64,000 bases of DNA from Melitaea cinxia. Its lineage: Eukaryota > Arthropoda > Insecta > Lepidoptera > Nymphalidae. Below the pieces are notes generated by a model, which ran no database searches, was not told the DNA's origin, and worked only from the letters and a program-made list of their open reading frames with translations. Below, in pieces: positions 10,965 through 25,900 of this stretch. The position numbers and the translations under genes were made by a program. The stretch covers positions 1,319,501 through 1,383,500 of the forward strand of contig NC_059400.1 of NCBI RefSeq assembly GCF_905220565.1. Reading direction: 5' to 3'. How positions within the stretch are numbered: position 1 is the stretch's first letter; every line of letters begins with the position of its first letter.

Positions 10965-13900
10965 CTAAAATACGAAAAAAAAAGGTTACCAGACAATTCC
11001 TGATTTCTTCTAATCATAATATCAAGAGTATGTGTTTGGTTTTTAGTTTTTTTTTTTTTTTTGCATAATAACCGAAATTCATTTAATAGATTCTGTATTT
11101 TTTTTTACTATTATCAGAACAGTAATTGGTATGAGACGAAGCTCTGAATATAGATTTTACGCGATTTTGACGACAATTTGCTAATAAATATACAATAATG
11201 ACATAACTTCTGTGTATGTGTGTCATATTAATGCTTACATAAAATCGATTTTAGTTTTAAATAACATGTTTCTAAAACACTTGTGTCATGGTATTTATTA
11301 AAATGATTTGAATTAATGATTCAGAACATAAATACGGAATGATTAGAGTATGATACATTCAGATTTTTGAAATTAATTGCCACAGTCAGGAGAAACAATC
11401 CACCAAGAGAAAGAAGCCTTCCAACCAGGTGGACCGACAAAGTAAAAAATATAGCGGGAAGCCGCTGGATTCAAAGGGCCCAGGACAGGGCGGAGTGGGG
11501 TACATTAGGGGAGGCCTATGTCCAACAGTGGATTTTTAAAGGCTGATTGATGGATAGATGGATGGATGGAATTAGGAGAAATAAGCAATACAAATTGGCA
11601 AACAATACAGCATTTTTGACACTATAAGTTTCTAAGGGAACAAAATCAAAGTCAACAACTAATAAAACATAAGCAAAGATATAAATTACGAAATTAAAAT
11701 CCGTAGAGGGAGTTTGTAGAATGACAACAATATTGGTCAAGGTAATAAACCTATATGGTTAATTATACATCATTCTTATAAAGTTTTCCTTATAATAAGG
11801 TAAATTATAAATTGTGGTTAAGTCTTTTAATAGTTTGTGATTTCGTCGATTTAGAAAAAAAAACCCGTATTAATTAACCCTAATTAGGTACTATTCTATT
11901 ATTTTGGTACTATTCTTACGGTCTTCAAAATTCTACTGACATTGTGATCTCTATCACATTCGTCCTTAGTGTCCATTTTACGAATATTTGCGAAATCAAT
12001 AATGTTTTTGGGACTATTGAAAACCATCAATCCAAATTAGTTAAGTTTTCATTCATGTATTCACTCTAATAAAAAAATGAGAACAGATGATTTCGCCAAT
12101 GTCACGTAAAACGATAATACACGAAGGAGTTTCATGAGTCCAAGTTCTCAATAACGTTTACATATGTTAAGAGTCACCTTATACTGTCATCAAAATTAAC
12201 GAATATGAGTTTCGTTCATGTTACTATATCTGTATCATACAAAAAGAACCGAAGACAAAGGTCAATTAAAAGGGAAACCAAAACAAAAATAGATGTAATT
12301 TGTTTTGTATCTATATTTACACGATTCTGTTGAGTCGCTGCCAAACGGATGTGATCTTCCGGGACGATTGTGTCATAGTTATTTACAAACTGCATTCGCT
12401 TCTGATAGAAACGTATGTCTACTTCGTATACAGATTTTATCTAAAGTATTAAAATTAAGAAGAGATCTTTAGAAGTACAAATTTCATATGTTGCTGGTGA
12501 TGTTATTGTTAGTGTATCTAATAAAAATTCTGATAATTTTTTTTCTTGTATCCATATTAAATTTTGCTTCATGAGTGGAATTCAGACATCTATCAGCAAG
12601 ATATGTAACCAAAAGTTTTACCTTATCTCGCAGATAAAATTATTTATAGGCTAAAAGACTTTATAAGCAGTAATCAAATTTGGCCTCAAGTAAATATAAT
12701 ACACGTAGAAATGTAAAATACACCCAAAACACCGTTTTACCTTCGCTACCTTATCTTATCGCCGTAGTTGACAATTATTTTAGTGTAACGTTTCTAGTTA
12801 TAAATACCCCATTGCCTAATGTTTACCTTGTTCCGAATGATAGAAATTTAAGTAGGATAGCAATTCAAATTAATTTTTCCTTTCATGAATACTTATCCGA
12901 ACTACTTGGTTTTAGCGATCTAAATAATGAATACCTTGGTCTTGTTTTCCATGCATATCGTGTGACAGTACATACAGTTCTTAGAGGCCTATTATGGATA
13001 ATGCTATTTGACGGATGACGGTATGAAACAGAAAAAAGTTTTTTTTTTTTCATATTTTTAACCATCGAATTCCACTACATTTTTGAAATATTTCAATGCA
13101 AAAATATGAACCTGAAAGTTGTAGTTTGTTAATTAATGTGAATAAGGTCCTAATGACCTATTCTCCCTCCTTCTGTTAAAGTTTATTCGTAACTTATTTG
13201 CAGGATAAACTTTTTTCAAAACCGGTGAAACAGGCCCGTAGTCTCTTACTTCTATTACCGAGTCGCTTATCACGCTATCGTAAATCAACGAACAATGGTC
13301 TCGTGAGCGATGTTATCGAATAATGTCTGGCAACATTGTACTTTGTGTTCATTCATTGATTATAGTTTCGAGGTCGTCTATGATGAGCCTTGATTCCTCC
13401 CCTATCATTTCTACCTCACATGCAAACCATTATGTTGGATCTGTATCCGTAATAAACGCTGTTAGATTACGATGCATTTTTAAAAATCCAAAAAATGTCT
13501 AGTTTATTTCATCAAAAGCTGATAAAATTTATCTTGCAGATAAGTCACTATTTGGTACTTATGAGCAGAATGTAAAAAGCCTTCTTATAACTTTCTACAT
13601 GTTAAATACTATTTTGTATCTGATAGTTTTATTAGAAAGGAACGCGCAAGATATGCCCTAAAATTCTATGATGATTTTAATTAACAAAGTCTTTAATAGT
13701 GACAAGATATTTGAACATATACTTTATACACTTAGACTGAAAATATAACAGAAACATAAAAAACATTGGAAATATGCATATTTATCAATAAGTTAATCTT
13801 TAAGCAATGTTTATACTAACGTCAATCGCCTAGATAAGATGAAAGTTAAAGTATTACTATCTACTTATCAAACGGAAATGCCATTTAACGGTTCGAACAG

Positions 13901-16900
13901 TGTTTAAAGTGTATTTGATACCGGGTAGAGGTAGATTGTCGTTAATTAATGCATTAAAAGGCGATATTCAGGAATGAACAAGCGTTGATCTTGAACGCGA
14001 TGAATCAGCTCGTAAAATAAAAGCAGTAGATAAGTCGGTGGCGACAATCTAAGACTTATCGCTGTAAACGACGGATGTTTATGCAAGGCTAGCAATTTAC
14101 TGATTAACAATCTACGCTACTTACTTAGTCTGAATCTAGAAATATTATTGTGATATTAAGTTATTTAAACCGAGAATTGAATGAAATCAGATATCAAGTG
14201 GAAGGTTTCATTGCAACATGTAAAGTAATTATTGTTTAACGAAAATCGGAATAATTTCGACCAGCATTCACTGAAAAGTCAAAGTCACATAAAAATACTT
14301 TACAATAAATGATAATGTGATATTTAAACGACACATTAGCATGATCGTCGTTTCAAGGGTATATTAAGAGGCGAAGGCATGGGGGCAAGGTCTGAAAAAA
14401 TTCTATAAGCGTTGTTATTGCAACTTTAATGCTGGCTCTTATTTTTTTAATTGTAAACGATGAGAAATAATTAAATATTTAATTAACAGATGCAAATTTG
14501 ATTCACAATTATTATTATAACCATTGAAATGTTTTAAATTCTATTTACTTATTAACGACTACAGTGTGCACTAAAAAATACAAACGAGAAGGACAAGTGC
14601 AGCTTCTGTGAAAAGTAAAATAAAATAGCACATTAGCCATTTATTTCATACAAATTGATTCAGGATAGAGTCGTTATATCACAGACTGGCTGGTTGGTGT
14701 AGTTATAAAACACTTACACACAAATTCTCTTCAAATTGATAAGACTCACCTCGTCTATTGTAGACTTATCTCTACTCTTCGTCAATTTCGATTTTTTACT
14801 TTTCGATTGACGCAACAAAAACTTAAACATGGTTACAATCAAAAATTTTAACTACCAGTAAGAAACTAAAAGACGTGTTGGTATAGGTGAAAACTTCGCT
14901 TAAATGGTATTATAGCATCTCCGTTTCGTGAGTCAAAGGCTGGAAGATGATCTCGTTTATAACGATATCTTAGTAATTTATAATATTAACTAACTAGTTA
15001 CGGACACCGCCGGCGTGTATGAGGTGTGCATCAGACTCAGCAAACAAAAGATATGGTGGTGACATCATTGGCACACTTGCTCTCGTGTTAGACACATGAT
15101 AACTGAAGTTGAATAATACTTGATAAACTATTCGTTATAGCATATATTTATTCTGATCGGAATTATTATTAAATGTAATTAATATTTAATGAATTTTTAT
15201 TCACTCATTCATTTTGTTTGATTACTTTCAACAGCGCTAAATATATAATAATCAGTATCTTCAAACAACCCGGTTTTTGTCTGTAATCTTTATAAAAATT
15301 ACGCTTCAACCTGTAATATCCCACTGCTGGGCATAGGCCTCTTTCCCCATGTAGGAGAAGGATCTGAGCTTAATCCACCACGCTGCTCCAATGCTGGTTG
15401 GCGGACATATTCCCTACTATGTGTAAAGATAGCTATCGGGTATACATGATAACAACCGGGACCGACGGCTTAACGTGCTCTCCGAGGCACGGTGGTGAGA
15501 CCCATAAGGACTGCACAAGCACTCAGATCATGGCAAACATCTGTATGGCCAGTACAAATGTTTGTCATGTGCGGGATCGAACCCGCAACCGTCAGCGCAA
15601 CAGCCACTAACCAGTAGTGCTGTGACCGTTGCGCCAACGCGTTGTCAAAACATTATAAATACTATGTACCGTAAATTTTCTAAAATTACCATTAACGAAA
15701 TCTATAAGCCTCTAATAATATATACGATACTTAATTATAGTCCCTTGCCAGTTCGAACAACACATTCCGATACGATCGCACAGCATGGATTACCTTTGAA
15801 TAATTTAAATATGAATGTGTCGAATCTAACTTACAATACGTAGAAATATAATATGGTATCGTTAGTATTGACAAAACTTTTCAAGGTTCCGTTACCATGG
15901 AAACGGATACATAATTAACGTCACACGTAGATTTTTCTTAAGAAATTTTACTAAAGAAAAAATATTTTTAAACAATGAACAATACTTAAACGCAACACGA
16001 GATATGGATGGAAATAATGATGACGAGATTAGAAATTACACAGTCGCTATTTTTAGTCACTCGAATGACAGTAATGAACGTAAAAATTACCTAATAGTAA
16101 CAGTCGACGAGGATTAAATCACGAAATGTTTTCATCGCATCAATTAATCGTTTTCATAAGTTAATTGGCCCGACGATCTTAAACTGGATTATGAAAGCGA
16201 CTGAGATCTGATAAGACGAGATTTATTTCTGATCTCATAGAAAGTTGTCTCTAAAATCCCGTTATATCTGAAGTACAAATTCAGTTATCCACTATTTGAA
16301 GCTTTACTTTTAATTATTAAAAAAAAAAACAGATATTACAAGTACTTGTAGCACCTAACTCCAACAAACTCAGTAAAAATTAAGTACATAATATATTGTT
16401 AAGCAAATTTTACAGTCAATTGAATACGTAATTTTGACATCAATAACTGGTTACTTATAATCTTGTAAGATGAATAATGGCCGTGAAGAGAATAGCAACT
16501 GTAGTAGGTACATGTTTATCATTGTGACGACCTATAACCGTAGAAAAGGAAGTAAAGGCGTAGGTTCTTACGCTATTATATTATGTTCAAGGTACGTGAA
16601 CTAATAGGAGTATTGTAATTTAAGACAACAAGGCTGTATTATATCAATAAAAGGAGCTCTTGTTGCTTTTCTGGAAAATATTTTCTCAAACTGACGTTAA
16701 AATTTGAAGAAACATTTTTTCATATTTTGGTATGAAGTTTTTTTCCAAGAGTGCCACCTCCACCCAACGAGTGCCAATAGGATCTTAATTCTGTGTCGTC
16801 GGCTAGAAAACGTACACATTACACAAGCGCAAACCAGACGACTGTGCACACCAAGATCGATCCTGAGATCACTATAACACTCCTGGGGGGGGGGGGGTTA

Positions 16901-19900
16901 GGGATAGGGTCGGGAACGTGCTTGCGATGCTTCTGGTTTTGCAAACGCCTATAGGCTAATCGCTTCCCATCAGGTGAGCCGTACACTTGTTTGCTGACGT
17001 AATTGTATAAAAAAAACGCCATAGCCAGTTGTGACCACTGCGCCAGTTCTCTAGAAACATCGTTGTCGAGAGTTAAGGCAAAACATTTGAATGCTTTCAG
17101 TATAAATAAAGTTTTGCCATTTTGCATATACAACTGTTAAATTGCATTCGTAAAACAATTTTCATCTATTCCTAAAAATGTCTGTTAATGCAACCCATAA
17201 ACACATTGTAGAACGATCAAACGAAAAAATAAATTGAAGTAATCACTAATTGCCAAACCGGTCCGGAAACTGAATCATAACAAAACATTTGTTTAGTAGG
17301 TTATTTTCGTTTTTTGTAACTTAGATAATATTCTGCCGAGGAGAAAAAAACGTTTGATGGCACACCATCAGGCGCTTACATTTAAGAGACAGGTGGTACA
17401 CAGGTGAAACTATCACATGGCTAACAATATCACCATAAATGTATAATTTTAAGTGTATTATATTTCTGCTATTTTTTTCGATAAATCAGCTACGTTTTAA
17501 ATCTACGTTACATGAGGAAAAAATATAATCTGTATAAAAATAATAAAAATTTCGTGTCACGATGTACGTTAGCTAATTTTTATCAAATTTTGTAATTTGG
17601 TCTAACTTAGGAGATAGGGTAGTTTTTATCTTAATTGGATTCGGTAGGTGGTGCTCCATCGGCATGTAAGCAATCAAATTTGGTAGCTGTTTTCCGGGCA
17701 GAACTATGTCTGCCGAGTCCGCTAGTAATAATATATCTAAATGTCTGTTTTTTTTTTATCTCATCTCGCCTGTATTTTTTAATATCAAGCTGCTAATTTC
17801 GGGAGGGTAGGGGAGACTGGGTACGGTTGTGACAATTGAGGTTTGACCGCCAATAATTTTGTTAATTTACTAGTTAGTTGAGACAAAAATTACTTAAATC
17901 GTAGCTTGTATATATGTCCACATAAAAATACTGACATTTTGTCTCAAAATACTTTGTATTAGTTATAGCATCAAATTTGAAAAAAAAAGAAAAGTGTCAC
18001 AACCGACCACACCCCAAGGACGGTTGTGACAGTGGTTGGGGTCAGTAGTGACAGACATAAATATTCATAGAATTGGTTTATAATGGCTTTTATTCTTAGA
18101 AATGTTTAACATAACACAAAATACTTTTCTTCTATATAAAGTTTTACAGTTATAAATCAAATTAAATTAAGTCTACTCTTATAATTAATAAGACACTGCA
18201 ACATCTGATGTTATTATCACCATCTTCTTTAAAATCATAAAATCAGTCAAAGTGTTAACTAAATTTAAATTACCGGTAACTATAAAACTATTAAACTATT
18301 TAACGGTATTATAATAACAGCCATCTCATTCTCATCCCAAGTAGCAGGTCGGTTTATGTTGTATTTATTTGTCAGTTCAAAGGCCAGTTTTCGTACCTCT
18401 TTTTTAATAAGGTCAAAATATATTTATTTACGCGCAACGTGTGATATATATTGATAATAGCTCTTCTTACTCCTTAGAAAATACTTTATTATGAGCTGCA
18501 TATCCCATGCTGATGCTATTTACATCGTGATTCGCACCGACTTCATCACGTTAACGAATGTATCGTAACAACGACATGCGATTAATATTATGCATTTCTG
18601 CAGCTCTCCGTATAGAAGTCCCACGTTTTACTTCATCATAAGCATCCTACAAATATCAAACCGTGCTCTTTTGGTCTTTAGCAAGCGTTTTCTGGGCATC
18701 TAAAAGCAAAAACATAAAAAAATATATGTCACAACCGTACCCACTACATTTGTCACAACCGTACCCAACGCATACTTCTGAAAACAATAAAACACCATGA
18801 GTAACCTAAATTATCTACGTAAAAACTAATCATTGGTAATTAACTACTAATATTCAATTGATAACAAAAAAATATTTGCTATAGTATATATGTATACCAA
18901 TAAAAGTAAATAATAAAAGAATCTGAACAAAAAAACTTACTTTTGGCTGCTGAAAAGCAATGTGGCCTCCTGCTTTTTTTTACGTTGGGCACTGGCTAAC
19001 GCAATACTGAGCAACATGTGTAGACATGCATCGCGCTTCTTTTTTGTCTTACACTCTTCCGCGTATTCCGTATAGTTTCGCGGTTATAACGACTGTCACT
19101 ACCGTACCCTGGCACAACCGTACCCAGTCTACCCTACTCTTGCTGTTTGGTACCAATTAAATTTGAAGAAGAAAATACCAATTCTAACGATAAAAACATA
19201 GGGGATGGATTATATTTTATGCAGGTTTGTAATTGAGAACTAGAAGAAATAATTTCCATCGAGTACTCTTTTTGTAGCACTAGTTATAATATCAAATACT
19301 CGTAAATTAAAAGTAGATTCATCGTCACCTGACCGTTGAAGAAAACGAAATGTAAGTGAAACGCCGAGAAGCGTTATGGTCACGGAGCATATCGACCGTC
19401 AAATTAATTTTCAAGTACAACAAGTAATGAATGAGTTACGTGCAAACGTGATGCCGTCCGTCTCACCGACATGGACGTGAGAATACAATGTAAATTTATT
19501 GAAATTTGCTGACTCTTTTGGGTCAAATTCGTGTAGATTCAAAATGGAATTATTTCCAACAAAATTTTCTATTTGTGATTATATTAGATATATTCTCGTA
19601 AATTTTAAAATAGCTGGTTAAAGACAAAAATTAAATGAATAGCAACTCAAAAATCTACATATTTAAACGAAAATTTTCAAGTGATAGCATTAAGTTTTGC
19701 AAATCTTGATATCAATTTTTTTAAGAATTAATTTTCCTAGTCGAATCAAAAACAGAAATGATGACCCATCATTTCCTATAATAAGTAATACAAACAGGTG
19801 ACTAATACCGCAAATATATAAATCAGTTGCAGAAAATACACGATATACCTATTTTTAAGGTTACAAGGTAAGTAGGAAAAATTAGGAAAACCTGCAAAAA

Positions 19901-22900
19901 ATGGCTACCATTAAAATTACTAAATTGAATCTAATTCAAGTAATGTTTCATAGGAGGCTTATGGAGGAGTGGGGACTGGATTAAAGGTATTTATTTATCA
20001 TATCTAAGACTTAAGAATATTTCTTGATAATGACCAATTTAATTGCAACAATCTGCTGGGAAGGAAAATGACGGATTATTTTTTCGTCATTATTTAAATT
20101 AAATTGTGTAATTATTACAATATTAATTGCCAGATAATAAATGAGGAAATGTTTTATATTTGTCGTTACGTGACAAATCTTATATTAAGTAAAACCTAAA
20201 CAATAGACAATCGTCAGAGTCGTAAGGCCCTATGAGAACAAATACGACACAATTGAGCGGAAATAGCTTGTAAATATGTTTTTACTTAATTTTTTTTGTC
20301 AAATTACACGAGCTTTTGAATGAGGAAGATCCTTGACGATTCTATAAGAATATGTTAGGTATATAGCATTGTATGTGAGAATTTATACATTAACCAAAAT
20401 TAAAAAAATATATAATAGTAAATTATCAGCTATCGTAACCTGTCAGTGTGTGATCAGAACGAAAATATTTTTGTAGCCGATTAGATATCATTCATAATCA
20501 TTAATGGCAATTACTCCTTAAACACGACTCGTTTACAAATTACACGTAACGATAACGTTATACGACGGCATTATAGCCGTAAAATTGAGGCCCCTACGGT
20601 TATTATGACTTAATCGATATACGTTTTCTGTTCGAGATTTTAAAATTATTTTCCATGAACGAAATCGAGAACGAAGGTGCATTAGCGAAACAGGAAACCT
20701 TCTCTATCCCTTTCCTTCGGACGGTAGAGACAGGGACGGGGAGAAAAAGACGGTTAAAACCGTTTGAGGCAAAATAAATAATAAAATCTTAACCGACCTA
20801 TCTTTCATATATGCTTGACGTCGCGATGACATCACCCAGCTTATGAGATGGGTAAATAAGTAATATATTCGATGTGAGAAATACACAATTTATATTTAGT
20901 GCTGTTGCTAGGAAAGAATCCGAAGAGCGAATTGTGCACGGTGAATTATTTCATAAAAAACTTTATGATGGCGTCTGTCCGCCTTGAATTATAGCGCATA
21001 CCTGCTCAATTGTAGTTTCATGATAAAACCATTGCAATAAAATTGCAAACAATTTTCGCTAAGAAAGCATAAAAGAAACTATACAGGTGTTTTATAGGAA
21101 TAGAAATAATAATAATACGTTACGACATTTCGAATTAATTATGTAACATGTACCTGTTTGCCGCCGGCAACCATTTTGCTGAATTTGATGTAACACTGGT
21201 ACAAAGGTCACGGTCACACACTAACACTCATACACGCACAGGTACTTAGGGGTGATTGGGGTTATGGGGAGCTAGATCCGCGTCTGCCGGACGCGGCGGT
21301 ATAGTTTGAACTGAACGGTCGCCTGCGGGGATGCGTCCGCGCTGCGCCCCGAGGACGAAGGCTGACGCGCTCACCTGATACTGACTCAAACTCAACAACA
21401 TTCTCACTGAATTAGACATTACTCTCTTTGATTTAAGGATTAAAATCGGATATTCCGAATTCGCAATAGCAGGTACAGTGACGATAGAATCGCGTATATG
21501 TAATAATAATAATAAAATACCTATAACTAAACTTGTATCGACTACATCGATCGCTACATATCAAACTGTTGTTTCATATGATGTTAGTGTTCAATGTATT
21601 TCACATTTAGGTTTAGATTCGCAGACAAGTACTGTAAGAGTATGGGTGAACGCCTACGATATCGCGTTTTTCAAACATTATTTTTTCATTTATTTCTAAA
21701 TTGAATCGTGATCGAATCGATGACCAAATGGTGTTATGTTTTGCTGTTTACCGTGTAAGTTACTTTATTCACCAAGTTGTGGCCACTTTATTACTTTAAA
21801 ATTCATGTTCATAATTAGCATTAGCTCTAGCTAGGAGAAGTAGAGATAATACTTAGTAATTAATTTCAAATTACACCTAGAAACAAATTGTTAGTTTTTT
21901 GTTACTTGTTACTTGAATATGCTCTTTAAATACGGAAAATAAATAAATATTTTTCCTATATTAAGAGGAAAGGGTACCGGCTCTTTCTCCATACAAACGT
22001 AGTCGACTGTTTTCTCCCTGGATAATGACACTAGATCAAATATTTTTGTGACATAGAACTCTTTGCTGCCATGACCATGCCCCTATGTTTTGATTTTTTT
22101 CATATTCTTATTATCATAGGAATTAGGAGACTTCAAAAACTCGAAATATTGCATAATTTTTTGTACATTTTCAGACACTCATTAAAAAATATATATGCAT
22201 ATTTTCAAAAAAATGAGAACATAGGGGCATAGCCAAAGTCTTCTTTTATTTTCTAAAAAAAATTTTTTTAAAAAATTGCCATGTTTTGAGGAGAAAACAG
22301 TCGACTACGAAACACTGTTTTGGTCAAAAATTATCTACCTAAAACGGTCTGAGCTGCAGTTGTCCCTTTCTTGCTTTTTGGGGGACAGGTCTGGGGGAGG
22401 GAAGGGTCAAAACAATACGTATACGCCAGCGAAGTGATGCCTCATAGTCGATAATTATATCGATACACTAGTGATGTAATTTTTAGTCGATATTTTCTAA
22501 AATTCGTATTAACAAAATTAAATAATTTCTCTTTTCATAACTACAATAGAACCGTATTTGCATATGCGTTTTTATTGTAACACTGTGCAAACCTGGGCTA
22601 ACGAAGGGTTTCGCTAACAAATAACAATGATAATTATGGTAAATATCTGTGTTGTTTGTTTTTGGTATCCAATTTAAGGGTTCAATACAAGGATTTCAAA
22701 AAAGTATATTATAATTATTATTACCGCAATACTAATAAAAAATACAATAAGAAAGTTTAAAAAATTAGGACTCTGCTCTTTCCCATGCCTATGCCAAGCA
22801 AGCTGCGAGCCGCGCTTCTTCCTCGCCTCGTAGGCGAAAAACAACTTCGGGGTTTACTCTTTCCAATATATTTTTTTTATCAATTTCGGAATACTCTGTA

Positions 22901-25900
22901 AAAAGTTATGCATGGTCAAACATAAATAAATATAGGTACGTGGCGACTTTAGAACCTCCTCTGTTTTTTTTTTTCATCGGTAAAAAATTGCTTAGTTGTT
23001 TTCTTGACATTACTGAGGAGCAGATTATTAAATTTGGTCGAATCTATGTACCTATGCGATTCGTATTTGGACTTCGCAAATAGAATCATATTTCTGAATT
23101 GCGTAAAAAACTCAAGTGGCACCACTGGCGTAGCATTCCTTGGAACCCCGGGAACCTTGGGGCCCTGTATCAAAATTAGTGGGGGGGCAGGCAAATGATG
23201 GGTAAAGATTTCTCACAAAAAAAAGCTTGCATTGAATTAAAATAAATATTTATTGATTATAAGTTATTACTTCCTCCTAGAATAGACAATAGTGAGTGTA
23301 GTCTGCTGTAGCTGTTCCTGTTCCATCGAAATCCTTAGGTAATTTTTTATCAGTTTTAGTTTTGAAAAACATCAAGTTAATACCTCCGGAAAACTGGATG
23401 CAAGGCTATTGATTTTTCTCAGTAATAATTCCATGAGTTCTTTAATGGAATGAATGTTTTGAATTTCGGATTTTAAGCTAATTTAAAGAGCTTGTAGTTC
23501 CAAGCTGGAGAGTTATTAGCCTTGACCTGCAGCAATAGATGCGGGGGATCGTTCGCTTCAGCCTGTGAGGCCAATACTATTAGTGAATTCCTATGAATCT
23601 TCCGCATCTATATGGGGGATTCACAGGCGCATACCCTGAAGAAGAGATTCAACGCTGCCTCCAGGTCTTACAGGTAGTAAATCGCTAGGGCAAAGTTCAA
23701 ACACAGCAGAATTGGCGAGAGACTATTGGGCTTTCCAAATGGAACCCGTACCTTTTGTTTCTTACAAAAGCTGTCGAAGGTAACTTTTTTTAGTCTACAC
23801 TTCCATCATTGCGCGAACCTAAAGGCTCACTGGCACATTATGCGAAAAAGTAAGCGAAAATTCTTTGCACTCTTTTTGCGTCGAATTTAACTCTTGACGA
23901 TGAGGGAAAAGCACCATCGAGCATTCCACGGTTCGAGCACGCGATGCGTAATGTGCACTATGAGCAGTGTCATTTGTCGTGTTCTGCATTCTTTCGATGT
24001 CAAGAGACTTCTTGCTACTGGTGCTAATTGTATCCACCAGTGATTTGCAACCAATGTGCGAGCTTCGTGCGCATTCTTTCCGCGTACATTCAAAGTTTGG
24101 AATGACCTTGCTAAAATGTGGGGGTTTTCAAGCGTCTAGTGTCTAAATCTTTTCTCTAAAGGCCATGGGCGACGGTAGCCGTTATAAATCAGATGGCTTC
24201 GTCTGCTTGTGTGCCCCATTCTTATATAAAAAAAATATTAATTCATTGTTCATAATGATTAACTGAATCCCGAAATAAACGATACAGAATGTTATTAACA
24301 ATTGGGCGCACGCTTGACTCAGATAAAAGGGGATTGCTTTTCAGACTTCAGTCATTTCTGAAGTGAAAACTCTATAGGTATGTATGACAGTTTTTATATT
24401 ATTTTTTCCAGGAAGCACAAGATTAAGGGACATTGTGGATAACATTTTACTAATTTTTGCTTACACACCTTAGGGGCCCTGTAAATAGGGGGCCCCGTAT
24501 CATTGATACGGCTGATACGGTAGTAGTTACGCCCTGAGTGGCACCCAATTCCCTACTGCGGGAATACGTATATTCTCAACTTACTTTATTCTTTTTAACC
24601 CTGTTGTACCTGCTTATCTAAAACGACGATTTAAATTTCTTAGTGATTCCAATGAACGCAGTCTTCGTTCTGAGGAAAGCTTACTTCTTGAATTTCCCTC
24701 TCACTCCTCTTTCTTTTATACTAAATCTTTCACTGTTCAAGCTTGTCGACTTAGGAATTCTATAGACGTGTAAAATCGGTTTGTATTTTTAACCGACTTC
24801 CAAAAAAGGAGGAAGCTCTCAATTTAACTGTATTTTTTATGTATGTTACTTCAGAACTTTCGACTGAGTGGACCGATTTCAACAATTTTTTTTTAATCGA
24901 AAGGTGGTGTGTGTCATTTGGTCTCACTTAAGTTTATTTGAGATCTAACAACAACTTTTCGAGTTATATAAATAATACGTTTTTACTTGACTATTTTCGT
25001 CGATCTACGTTGTATTATACCGCATAACTTTTTACTGGGTGTACCGATTTTGATGATTTTTAATTTAATCGAAAGCTGGTGTTTATCGTGTAGTCATATT
25101 TAAATTTCATCGAGATCTGATAACAACTTTTTGAGTAATCTTTAATAACGCGTATTTACTTGACTATATTTTCGTCTACCTTTGTTGTATTACATGTCGA
25201 TGTAATTGAAGTCGGCTTTTTTTCCTTTGCGTACAAGTCCAACTCGGTCCACCCTGTCAAAAGTTCTGAAGTAACATATATACAAAAAAAAAAGAAAATG
25301 AAAAATACAGTCGAATTAAGAACCTCCTCCTTTTTTGGAAGTCGGTTAAAAATCAATCTGATACGTATTATTATTTTCTGTTGGTGTACAATAAAGTATA
25401 TTGTTATGTTATGTCATGTTAATCAACCACTCTTTAACAAAATTCAATCGATTACGTAATTTGCCTAACTAAAAAAACATAAATAAAATAATAATTGAAA
25501 AAGTCGCCTTCATGATTTTTGTAAGTGTACAGGACATAATGTGTGAAATTGGTGTGATTTATTTAGCTATCTTTGTGTAATTATTGAATTTTTATCTTGT
25601 TCCAGCCTTTTCAATTGACTTTCTAATAGTTGTTCTTCACGCAGGCGGCTTTCCTTGTTTTTTTTTTTAAATTATAATATTATTTTTAACCATTGTTATA
25701 TTGCCGCAATTATATGTTAATTAATACATATAACCTATACCTATGTATTAATAACTGCGACAAACATGAGACATTACAAATTATATAGGTACTAAGACAA
25801 ACATTTTATACTATGTATGTACTACATTACATATATATACTATACTTACACTTATACTATGTACTACATGTATACACTATAATTATGTATGTATTTCATT

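Noticed and set aside
10868..11068. Plus-strand frame MSSRPGRRAACQWSS...
   Set aside because: It is the antisense of moesin exon 2 and its flanking intron.
12680..13018. 112-codon plus-strand open frame in the moesin intron
   Set aside because: Begins with TTG, has no recognisable domain and composition typical of AT-rich noncoding DNA.
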